Of a DNA stretch of 33,179 bases, positions 1-8,171 are shown one piece after another. The notes under the pieces are model-generated. The model did not search any database. It saw nothing but the letters and a program-made list of their open reading frames with translations, and was not told where the DNA came from. Numbering within the stretch: position 1 is the stretch's first letter; the number at the start of each line of letters is the position of its first letter. A program made the translations under genes and the position numbers. Origin of the DNA: Erysipelotrichaceae bacterium (GTDB taxonomy: Bacteria > Bacillota_I > Bacilli_A > RFN20 > CAG-631); the NCBI GenBank assembly GCA_022767485.1, contig JALEMY010000063.1, positions 1 to 33,179 on the forward strand, in the 5' to 3' direction.

Positions 1-125
1 GCCAATATCTTTATCATTTTTTTTGCTAATCAACAGTATAATAACGATGCTTTTCTATTTTTTCTATCATACCTTGCTCCTCCTATTTCTAGGATAGCAT
101 TTTATTATATTTTTGCTAGAGTGTT

Positions 126-195
126 AAATTTTGACGTATACCAAAATGGTAGTAAAAATATCTTTCATCACCAAGTGTCGTATACGTCAAAATTT
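126..195. repeat. 16-bp perfect inverted repeat with 38-nt spacer
   Basis: aaattttgacgtatac (126-141) and gtatacgtcaaaattt (180-195). Confidence 0.8.
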
Positions 196-220
196 TAATT
201 ATTTTATTTAAAAACAAAAA

Positions 221-241
221 AGTATGATCATCGACCATACT
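221..241 (-). terminator. Rho-independent terminator downstream of the tRNA pair
   Basis: Minus strand AGTATG-gtcgatgat-CATACT followed by TTTTTTG, just downstream of tRNA-Arg. Confidence 0.75.
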
Positions 242-253
242 ATAATTTATCAA

Positions 254-330
254 TGGCGCGCTAGGCAGGAATCGAACCCACAACCCCTTGGTTCGTAGCC
301 AAGTACTCTATCCAGTTGAGCTACTAGCGC
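254..330 (-). tRNA. tRNA-Arg (anticodon ACG)
   Basis: Reverse complement gcgctagtagctcaactggatagagtacttggctacgaaccaaggggttgtgggttcgattcctgcctagcgcgcca: cloverleaf, ACG in the anticodon loop, GGTTCGATTCC T-arm, encoded CCA. Confidence 0.95.
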
Positions 331-335
331 TTGCT

Positions 336-411
336 TGGAGGTTCCTGTCGGATTTGAACCAACGATCATTGAGTTGCAGTCAATTGCCTTGCCAGACTTG
401 GCTAAGGAACC
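336..411 (-). tRNA. tRNA-Cys (anticodon GCA)
   Basis: Reverse complement ggttccttagccaagtctggcaaggcaattgactgcaactcaatgatcgttggttcaaatccgacaggaacctcca; GCA anticodon, T-arm GGTTCAAATCC, encoded CCA. Confidence 0.93.
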
Positions 412-424
412 ATAAGCATTGTAT

Positions 425-453
425 ATTATACACTTATTTTAGTTTATGTTCAA
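425..453 (-). promoter_or_regulatory. sigma-A type promoter for the tRNA pair
   Basis: Minus strand TTGAAC, 17-nt spacer, TATAAT, directly upstream of tRNA-Cys. Confidence 0.8.
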
Positions 454-477
454 GTATTTTCGTTCATGAATGATAAA

Positions 478-680
478 ATTGTAAAGTGAAAAGTTTATTT
501 CCGGTTTTTAAATTGCAAAGTGGAAAAGAGTCTTACATTTTTAAAATCCGGAAATAAGTCTTGCAAATCAAGTATAATTGTTTTGTAGCGGCTCAAATTA
601 AGAAAGGTAGGGTATTTTATGAGTCGTGGCAAATGTTTACATATGAAGATAGATGTATTATTGAAAAAAGAAATTCAGCC
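478..680 (+). mobile_element. degenerate insertion-sequence remnant (IS21- or IS30-like end plus truncated transposase N-terminus)
   Basis: Direct repeat attgtaaagtgaaaag / attgcaaagtggaaaag, inverted repeat ttatttccgg (495-504) / ccggaaataa (548-557), then a short frame ...MFTYEDRCIIEKRNSAFDT* resembling the start of IS transposase HTH regions. Confidence 0.35.
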
Positions 681-924
681 TTTGATACTTAATCACCAAT
701 AAATTAGAATAATAAAACACTATTAAAAAATTACTTATTTATAAATAAATGTGATAAATTTTTTTATTATATATATTATATGTTGTTAGAATTATTATTA
801 CTTAAGTTGGCTATTTATGATTTGCTTTTTAAAAAATCAATCGTAATAAAAAACTTATTAAATTTCATTATAACCTTTCAAACGATAACTTTATCAAACA
901 ACTTAGTTATTTTTTAAATGATAG

Positions 925-2280
925 TTACTTTGAGATTATCAAGTATTCATCAGAAAATTCATCAGTTAAAAAAGGATAATGAGGATATAATACCTTCCTT
1001 ATATCTATTTTAAATAGTGTTTTGTTGGCAAATTGACCCGCATTAGTTTGAATAAAAATACATTCAGTATTTCTTTCATAATATCTAAAAAAGTAATTGA
1101 TAAATATACTATCAGAATTATACTCAATGATTCCTTTTAAATACTTTGAAATGTTAATCTTTTTAATTTTATATTCCTCATCGATGAATGTCAATTCTAT
1201 AACAATATCATCTAATACCCTTGGAATTTTTATAAAGATTGCTATAATATCATCGTTTTCAAAAAAATCGTAATTTATCTTTGAAACTTTTAATTTTTCA
1301 TATTTAAAATATCTAACAATTTTTTTACTAAATCTCCCATTATTATTAAAAGAATATTTATTGATAGTTAATAATTTTGGATAATATATCTCTAAATTAT
1401 CAAATTTACTTTTGTAAAAATTATTTAATCTTAAATTAAAATCATCAAACAATGATAAAGTAATCTTATCCCTTAATTTGAAAATTTTGTAATATAAATC
1501 TATCACTTTATCATAGACAGATAAATCAAAATATCTTTGAAATATATCATATATGTCACTTATTTTCTTAATTTTATTGAATAGCATATATAGTTCTACA
1601 ATTTGCTTTAATTGAAATTTGTGTCGTATTCCATATTCTGTATAATATGAAAAGTAACAATTATAAATTACAACAACAATCATTAAATCTATAGGTAGTG
1701 TTTTATAATTTGAAAAATATATACAGTTGTTAAAAAGATAACTATTCATTTCTTTGCTATATATACTTCTAAAATGCGTTTTTACTTCAATTGCCACCAA
1801 CAAATCATTAATATTCTTTTCAAATATCACGTCGTCAAAATTTGAATTTTCATAATAATTTATATCATTTGAAAATGTGTTTTTGCTTGATAAAAAAGGA
1901 TTTCTAAAACCATTTTTTACAGCAATCTCACAAAACTTTCTATAATCATCTTCGGCAACGATTATATCAATATCCTTATAAAATCGTGAATCATCATTGT
2001 ATAAGTAATATGATAATGTTCTCCCCTTAACAATACAATATTTTATTTTTTCTTCATTTAATTGATTCAAAAAATCTTTAATATATTCGTGTTTTTTTAT
2101 TGAAAAAGAGTTATATTTTTTTAATTTGTGTAGTAACCTTATATCAATTGACTTGCTTTTGTTTTTTTGGATGTTATATACAACGTCAATCAACTCATTA
2201 TCATCAGCATATGAATATAAATCACTAATACTTTTTTGCTTGTTTCCTAAGACATATTCTACAAAATCAATTGCATTCAT
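925..2280 (-). CDS. nucleotidyltransferase-like protein (NTP_transf_5-like), RiPP cluster accessory
   Basis: 451 aa; IKYCIVKGRTLSYYLYNDDSRFYKDIDIIV matches the KG...R..DiDi(i/v)V pattern of uncharacterised nucleotidyltransferases seen in RiPP clusters. Confidence 0.65.
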   Translation of the reverse strand: MNAIDFVEYVLGNKQKSISDLYSYADDNELIDVVYNIQKNKSKSIDIRLLHKLKKYNSFSIKKHEYIKDFLNQLNEEKIKYCIVKGRTLSYYLYNDDSRFYKDIDIIVAEDDYRKFCEIAVKNGFRNPFLSSKNTFSNDINYYENSNFDDVIFEKNINDLLVAIEVKTHFRSIYSKEMNSYLFNNCIYFSNYKTLPIDLMIVVVIYNCYFSYYTEYGIRHKFQLKQIVELYMLFNKIKKISDIYDIFQRYFDLSVYDKVIDLYYKIFKLRDKITLSLFDDFNLRLNNFYKSKFDNLEIYYPKLLTINKYSFNNNGRFSKKIVRYFKYEKLKVSKINYDFFENDDIIAIFIKIPRVLDDIVIELTFIDEEYKIKKINISKYLKGIIEYNSDSIFINYFFRYYERNTECIFIQTNAGQFANKTLFKIDIRKVLYPHYPFLTDEFSDEYLIISK

Positions 2281-2281
2281 G

Positions 2282-2737
2282 TCATAGCACTCTCCTTTTT
2301 ATTATTTTAATTTGCTTTATAATATTACTTGCTATTGTTATATAAAATTCATCATTCGTTGAGCTAGTTACACTTGAAAGTTTACCTACAAGAAATGACA
2401 ATTCAATTAATATTGAAATGATGTTTTTATCAATGTATTCATCAACTAATTTGTAAAAACCAATTATAGAATTAATATTTATTGACTTATCAAAATAATA
2501 TGAATTATCTCCTTTTGTAAAAAAGCATAAGTCAGATATACCTACAATTCTATGTAATCTATACTCATTGTTTGAATTCAAAATTAAAACTATATCTCCA
2601 ATTTTTGGAGAACTCTCATATTTGTAAATTGTTACAACATCACCATTATTTATTTCGGGTGACATACAGTCTCCATTTACTTTGATTTCAAACAACTTAT
2701 TTGATGTATTTTTCTGCTTGTTTTGTAAACATTTCAT
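2282..2737 (-). CDS. S24/S26-like (signal peptidase I-type) protein
   Basis: 151 aa; FEIKVNGDCMSPEINNGDVVTIYKY...GDIVLILNSNNEYRLHRIVGI, box B plus HRIVG motif; Cys occupies the usual Ser position. Confidence 0.7.
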   Translation of the reverse strand: MKCLQNKQKNTSNKLFEIKVNGDCMSPEINNGDVVTIYKYESSPKIGDIVLILNSNNEYRLHRIVGISDLCFFTKGDNSYYFDKSININSIIGFYKLVDEYIDKNIISILIELSFLVGKLSSVTSSTNDEFYITIASNIIKQIKIIKRRVL

Positions 2738-4472
2738 AATATTTCCCTTTATAATTCATTAATGACACGTGGTTCCCATTTTCGACAATTCGTCCATTTT
2801 CTATATATAATATTTCATCGAAATCTTTCACAGAAGATAATCTATGTGAAATCAAAATAATGGTAGTATCTTTAAAAGATGTCAAAATGAGTTTGTTCAA
2901 TTCATATTCAACAAGTGGGTCTAGTGAAGCAGCTGGTTCATCCAAAATAATCAGTCCATATTTCTTTGTAAACAACCTACATATTGATAATAATTGTTTT
3001 TGCCCACCAGATAGTTCCAAACCGCTTTTATCGAATTCTTTTGTAAGTTGTGTATTATACGAAATATTATTTTTATCGATCACTTTATTAAATCTTGTGA
3101 TTTCAAAAATCTTTGATATTGCGTCATCACTAACGTCAGCATAGAAACTCATATTTTCCCTAATCGTTAAAGCAAAATCTACATTTTCTTGAAATGCTGT
3201 ACCAACATTAATTCTATAATCATCCAAGTTAATTTCTTTTATATCTGTATCATTGATAAGTATTTTACCCTCATTCACATCATAAAGACGCAATAAAAGT
3301 TTTGTTAAAGTGGTCTTTCCAACTCCATTTTCACCAACAATAGCTATTTTTTTTCCCGCAGGAATATGGTAATTAATCTTATTAATAACAATCTGTCTAC
3401 CATCATAAGAAAAACTTATATTATTAAGTTTTATGTCGTATGGCTTACATAATTCATGTGATTCTTCATGAGGCATACTTTCAATATTAGATTTTGTATC
3501 AAAGAAACTTTTAATTTTTTTTCCATACATGCTAATTTGAGCAAAATTTGGAATCTCATTAACAAAAGATTGAAGATTGTTTTTAAAATTGTTAGAAGCA
3601 TAAAATAATGATGCTAACGTGCCAACAGTATAATAACCAGCTATTACTCCATTAGATAATAAAAGTAAAATGATTCCTACAAATAAAAGCCCATTTGACG
3701 AAATAAGAATTCCATTTAGAGCTAATTTATTTCTATAATCATTAGCTATATTAACTAAATCGTTCACATTATTATCAAAATGCTTTAATAATATATTACT
3801 ACTATTATTAGTTTTTATAGGAAATATATACTCTTTTAAATAAAAAAGACGGTTTATATACGACTGCCTTCGATTAACGAAAATACTTTTTTCATCCATT
3901 TCAAAATACATTTTACTATTCTTTCTACTTAATGCAACATTTATAAATACATTAATAATCGAAATTAGTATAATAATAGGGTTGATAACAGTTATGATAG
4001 ATAATAATGTAACAATCGTAATTATACTTGAAAAAGTACTCCAAAATAATCTGGCAGCACGATGTGACTGATTAACAAATTGATCAACAGTAAAGGAATA
4101 ATTATCATAAAAGTCTCTATCATCAAAATGACTTGTGTCTGTCATAGTTACTTTCTTAATTATTGATTTAGATAGTTTCCCTCTTACAATTTTCATTCTT
4201 TTTTCACCGATGTTTACTTCAATTAATTCACAAAATAAACATACAAGAAACTTTATACCAAGGAATATTAATAAGCCTATTAATATATAACTAATACTTT
4301 TATTATAAGTAATAGAATCAATAACAAATTGAAGCAAATATATATCTACTAAAGTGTTTATTGGATTTAGAAAGCATGATATCGTAACAAAAACAAAAAA
4401 CACTTTATCTTGTTTAAAAAATGTGTTTAATAAGAAAAAATAATTATTAATAATACTTTTTGTTTTCTTCAT
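2697..4472 (-). CDS. ABC transporter, fused membrane and ATP-binding domains (no C39 peptidase domain)
   Basis: 591 aa; N-terminal TM segments, Walker A GENGVGKTT, signature LSGGQKQL, Walker B LIILDEPAASLD. Confidence 0.9.
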   Translation of the reverse strand: MKKTKSIINNYFFLLNTFFKQDKVFFVFVTISCFLNPINTLVDIYLLQFVIDSITYNKSISYILIGLLIFLGIKFLVCLFCELIEVNIGEKRMKIVRGKLSKSIIKKVTMTDTSHFDDRDFYDNYSFTVDQFVNQSHRAARLFWSTFSSIITIVTLLSIITVINPIIILISIINVFINVALSRKNSKMYFEMDEKSIFVNRRQSYINRLFYLKEYIFPIKTNNSSNILLKHFDNNVNDLVNIANDYRNKLALNGILISSNGLLFVGIILLLLSNGVIAGYYTVGTLASLFYASNNFKNNLQSFVNEIPNFAQISMYGKKIKSFFDTKSNIESMPHEESHELCKPYDIKLNNISFSYDGRQIVINKINYHIPAGKKIAIVGENGVGKTTLTKLLLRLYDVNEGKILINDTDIKEINLDDYRINVGTAFQENVDFALTIRENMSFYADVSDDAISKIFEITRFNKVIDKNNISYNTQLTKEFDKSGLELSGGQKQLLSICRLFTKKYGLIILDEPAASLDPLVEYELNKLILTSFKDTTIILISHRLSSVKDFDEILYIENGRIVENGNHVSLMNYKGKYYEMFTKQAEKYIK

Positions 4473-5251
4473 AAGTTACCCTCTTTAATGTACTTATTAT
4501 ATATTTTTAAAAAGTTATCAAAGCATGAATAATTAATACTATAAGCTATTGAATTTGTAGCTATATTAATCAAATAACTGAACTTCTTTTTTTTATTACT
4601 TGAATATTTACAGTTACATAATAATTGTTCAAACACTTCTTTTTTATTACACTTTAAAACACTATTATTGTCTTTACTATAACATATAAAAATTATTAAT
4701 GGATATAAATCTATTTCATCAATAATATTTTCATTAAAATACAAATATCTTTTATATCCATATTCATCAACTGCAATATAATCTTTGTTTTTAATCATAG
4801 TTCTAGACTTTGATGGTAATCCCAACCCATAAGTTTTATTATTTATCAATATAATACAATCGTCATCAATAAAACGAGTAAAAAACCTTTCAATAATATT
4901 ATATGCTAATGTACTTTTACCAGATTTTCTCTTCCCAACTAACCAATACATTTTATTATCAAAAACTAGCGCGGATCCATGTATTGACAAATCAGCAATT
5001 GCTACACAAATATAATTTTCAATACTGTTTAATAATTCAAACTTCCAGTTAGAACAAAATGTATTTACTATTATATCAGCTTTATTGTCATAATTTGAAA
5101 TTCTAATTATATATTTTTTTAATGATTGAACATCACAATCAATCCATTTTTTGAATATAAAATTAAAATAATCATTTTCCTCACTACATGTAAAATCAAT
5201 AATAATTTGAACTAAAATAACTCCAAATTTTTTATAATATTTCTTAACCAT
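4469..5251 (-). CDS. HPr kinase/phosphorylase-like P-loop protein (RiPP cluster type)
   Basis: 260 aa; HGSALVFDNKMYWLVGKRKSGKSTLAYNI P-loop followed by FIDDDCIIL; overlaps the upstream PqqD-like reading frame stop by a few bases. Confidence 0.6.
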   Translation of the reverse strand: MVKKYYKKFGVILVQIIIDFTCSEENDYFNFIFKKWIDCDVQSLKKYIIRISNYDNKADIIVNTFCSNWKFELLNSIENYICVAIADLSIHGSALVFDNKMYWLVGKRKSGKSTLAYNIIERFFTRFIDDDCIILINNKTYGLGLPSKSRTMIKNKDYIAVDEYGYKRYLYFNENIIDEIDLYPLIIFICYSKDNNSVLKCNKKEVFEQLLCNCKYSSNKKKKFSYLINIATNSIAYSINYSCFDNFLKIYNKYIKEGNL

Positions 5252-5569
5252 TGTTTTCTATTATTATTATTTCATGCTTATCTAAATCATTCATTGTCTT
5301 AATGATATCGTATAACAACTCATTATCTTTTATATTAATATGAAATTTCTGTTTAATAGAATAAAACAATGATGAAAAATATACTTTTTCTATACTTTTT
5401 TAATGTTATTCATTATAAAATTATATATGTGCAATGCTGTTATATTTGCAACGATTAACTTCTCATTTTTTTCATTGTAGAAAAAACCTTCATTATCCAT
5501 TTCTTCAAAAGACACTTCATCATTTAATTTTACAATAATACTAATTTTATCTGAAATAATTAATTCCAT
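5244..5569 (-). pseudogene. PqqD-like RiPP recognition protein, reading frame broken at an A6 run (pseudogene, assembly error or recoded gene)
   Basis: Not in the ORF track. First frame: MELIISDKISIIVKLNDEVSFEEMDNEGFFYNEKNEKLIVANITALHIYNFIMNNIKKV* (5390-5569). The -1 frame continues SIEKVYFSSLFYSIKQKFHINIKDNELLYDIIKTMNDLDKHEIIIIENNG* to 5244. Region is 326 nt, one base short of 109 codons. Confidence 0.6.
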
Positions 5570-5570
5570 A

Positions 5571-6968
5571 TTATTTCCTTTCTTTTACGAACAACAATTC
5601 TGTTTCCTCGATTTCTTTTCTTTCTAGCTCAAAATTTATAAAACTATGATTTTCTAAAAGTTTATCATATACCATTCTCCAATATTTTTTTATCATTTCA
5701 CATTCATATTTTTCATTCTTAATAGATTCATCATCCAAGTTGTTTAACGGACATCCTGATCCACAATGGCTAAATGCAAAACACTTAATACAATCACGTC
5801 TTTTTTTTAAATATACATTAGCAATATAATCATTATATTCAACAAAATCAATTCTTCCATTTGATACTTTCCCTATCACTGGCGATTTATCACCTCCATC
5901 TAAACAAGTAATAATTTTTCCAGAAGGAAGTAGCCAAGGATGCAATCCATAGCTGGTGCCACAAATATAATCCACTTTATATGATTTGAATTTCATAAAA
6001 CTAAAATTCGTCTTTAAATTATTTTTCATTACATATTCCTGTAAATCTAAATATATTTTTGATATATCTATATTTTTATTGACTAAATGACTTTTAGTAG
6101 CTCTGCCTCTAGGCATAACACAACCAAATGACCATGATATGTAGTTTTTATACCGTTCATTTATAAATAGATACATGTCTTTGATATTTACAAAGTCATC
6201 CAACCAAATAGTCGATCTTATCTCATAATTAAAATTATATTTGTCAAAAAAGCATAGTGTTTTATCCACAATATCAAAAGAACCTTTACCCATAAATGTT
6301 TTTCTGTTTTTGTTTTGAAAAAAATTTGTTCCGTCAAATGAAATTAATACATAATCAACACTATCAATAATAAATTTTCTTTGAGATTCGTTTAAAATTC
6401 CATTGGTTGTCAATCCAATAGTAGCTTTTATTTTATATTTTTTTTCACAATTTCTAATGAAACATATCGTCTGTTGAAAAATATCCCATTTATATGTTGG
6501 TTCTCCTCCGCCTGCAAAGTAAAACTGAACCCCTTTATTCGTTTTGTTTACCATATTAAATATTTTTATTTTTTTAAAAAAATATAAAACATACGAACGA
6601 ATATTATTAATATCTATTGTATCTCCACTATCACAAGATGAAAATGCACAGTAATTACATCTTAACTGACATAGATCAGTTAAGCAAATGCCACATCTAT
6701 TAGTAAAAATATTATCAAAGTTAATTTTTTCAATATCATAGTTTTTATTAATGAACTCACTAACATCTTTATATTTTACATTTTTGTTATCCCAAAATAA
6801 AAAATTTTCGATATTATTTATTTTAATTTTCTCGATTTTGCCTTTAACAAAACATTCGTATTTTAGTAAAAATACATAATCTTCATTATATTGTATCATT
6901 TCCATATGTTTTCTTATATTAGTATATATCCAATCTCTGATATATACTTTTCCTTTCTTTGAGAACAT
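5571..6968 (-). CDS. radical SAM/SPASM RiPP maturase
   Basis: 465 aa; CQLRCNYC (CX3CX2C), GGGEPTYKW, and SPASM pattern C-X13-G-X4-C ... CIKCFAFSHCGSGC (CX2CX5CX3C) ... C. Confidence 0.9.
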   Translation of the reverse strand: MFSKKGKVYIRDWIYTNIRKHMEMIQYNEDYVFLLKYECFVKGKIEKIKINNIENFLFWDNKNVKYKDVSEFINKNYDIEKINFDNIFTNRCGICLTDLCQLRCNYCAFSSCDSGDTIDINNIRSYVLYFFKKIKIFNMVNKTNKGVQFYFAGGGEPTYKWDIFQQTICFIRNCEKKYKIKATIGLTTNGILNESQRKFIIDSVDYVLISFDGTNFFQNKNRKTFMGKGSFDIVDKTLCFFDKYNFNYEIRSTIWLDDFVNIKDMYLFINERYKNYISWSFGCVMPRGRATKSHLVNKNIDISKIYLDLQEYVMKNNLKTNFSFMKFKSYKVDYICGTSYGLHPWLLPSGKIITCLDGGDKSPVIGKVSNGRIDFVEYNDYIANVYLKKRRDCIKCFAFSHCGSGCPLNNLDDESIKNEKYECEMIKKYWRMVYDKLLENHSFINFELERKEIEETELLFVKERK

Positions 6969-7007
6969 TGTTGCAGTATTCGACGTAACACTATAATAAT
7001 TATGACA

Positions 7008-7070
7008 CTGTGGATTTGTCTCTATATGTTTACAGCTTTAATGACTGTTCAAAGGAGACTCCAACCACAG
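7008..7070 (-). promoter_or_regulatory. nested three-helix hairpin between precursor and maturase genes
   Basis: ctgtgg/ccacag (7008-7013/7065-7070), gtctc/gagac (7018-7022/7055-7059), acag/ctgt (7032-7035/7045-7048). Confidence 0.45.
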
Positions 7071-7146
7071 TTTTCATTTTATAGGGTTGATCAGTTAGAT
7101 AACGCTTGACGTTTTATTTGTGCAATAAGATTACTCCTTTAAAAAA

Positions 7147-7399
7147 CTCACTGCACGGAATTCTAATTAAGATGATTTAGTAGTACAGTAAGATGCATTC
7201 CCACAGCCAGATGAATTGGCAGTGCATCCTGTTGCTAATGTAGTACATTCAACTTTTCCATAAGTAGTACAAGTAGTTGATTCACCTGATGAAGCAAATG
7301 CCTCATACTCTTTAATTAAATTACCCTCATAAATTTTCATATCAGGTGTGATGTATTCATGCATTTTTTTCCCTCATTTATATATTTCTGTGCAGTGAG
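7147..7399. repeat. 10-bp perfect inverted repeats bracketing the precursor gene
   Basis: ctcactgcac (7147-7156) and gtgcagtgag (7390-7399). Confidence 0.7.
7167..7364 (-). CDS. Cys/Thr-rich RiPP precursor peptide
   Basis: 65 aa: acidic leader MHEYITPDMKIYEGNLIKEYEAFASSGE and core STTCTTYGKVECTTLATGCTANSSGCGNASYCTTKSS with five Cys; GAGGG ribosome-binding site upstream; first gene ahead of the radical SAM/SPASM gene. Confidence 0.8.
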   Translation of the reverse strand: MHEYITPDMKIYEGNLIKEYEAFASSGESTTCTTYGKVECTTLATGCTANSSGCGNASYCTTKSS

Positions 7400-8082
7400 C
7401 TATCATATATGCTAACGCATAATATAATCATATTTTTTTCAAAGCATAATATTTTTCGTTATTTTATAATTTTTTTCAACCATAATTTACAATATAATTA
7501 TAAGAATAATTCAGTAATACAAACTTAAGGTATAATAATCCGTAATCTATTAAATAATTTTTTTGTTTTTTCAAAAGAATAATGTGTAGTTTATTTAGTA
7601 GAAAATAGCAAATATATTTTTATCAATAATGAATCAATTAAACTTTCTTAAAAACGAAACTATATACATTGCATTTTTTTGCTCCATTATCGTTTTAGAA
7701 GATTTTTATATCAAACAGTAAAAGCGTTATCTATTTTCATTGACTATATTAACATTGTCCTATTATTATATGACATTAGAAATAATTATATCGCAAATTC
7801 AATTAGTGTTTTAAAAACATGCTAATCGTTTACTTTATTTTATTAATAATAATACTAATTTTTTATGTTCACATATCCCTCTATCATATAATTATTGTAA
7901 AAATGTAAAATAGTTTTTTGAAAAGAAATTACAAACACCACAAATACGACCTCAGTAATTATTTCAAATAACATCCTTGATAATAGCAAATCATAAACAT
8001 CTTTTTGATATTGCTATCGTATTAAAAATATCAAAATATCATTTTATAAAACTTATTATCATATTCAAATATAAAGAAGAAA

Positions 8083-8171
8083 TTATATATCTAAATTTAT
8101 AGTAGCACACTTACACTAAAACGTCCATAGGAAATGTTGCTTTTTTAAAATATGTAAAGTGAATGAAAAAA
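8083..8171. repeat. left copy of 89-bp direct repeat (target site duplication)
   Basis: ttatatatctaaatttatagtagcacacttacactaaaacgtccatagg...gtgaatgaaaaaa, same sequence as 10062-10150 by eye. Confidence 0.9.

Noticed and set aside
1-90. Minus-strand start with AGGAGG at the left edge (MIEKIEKHRYYTVD*)
   Set aside because: Frame ends after 14 codons; could be a truncated or frameshifted gene beyond the edge, not resolvable.
288-473. 61-aa plus-strand ORF
   Set aside because: Lies antisense across the two tRNA genes.
2860-3144. 94-aa plus-strand ORF
   Set aside because: Antisense to the ABC transporter ATPase domain; shadow ORF.
7630-7722. 31-aa hydrophobic plus-strand ORF MNQLNFLKNETIYIAFFCSIIVLEDFYIKQ
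   Set aside because: No ribosome-binding site and no family signal in very AT-rich DNA; considered as a small toxin but unsupported.
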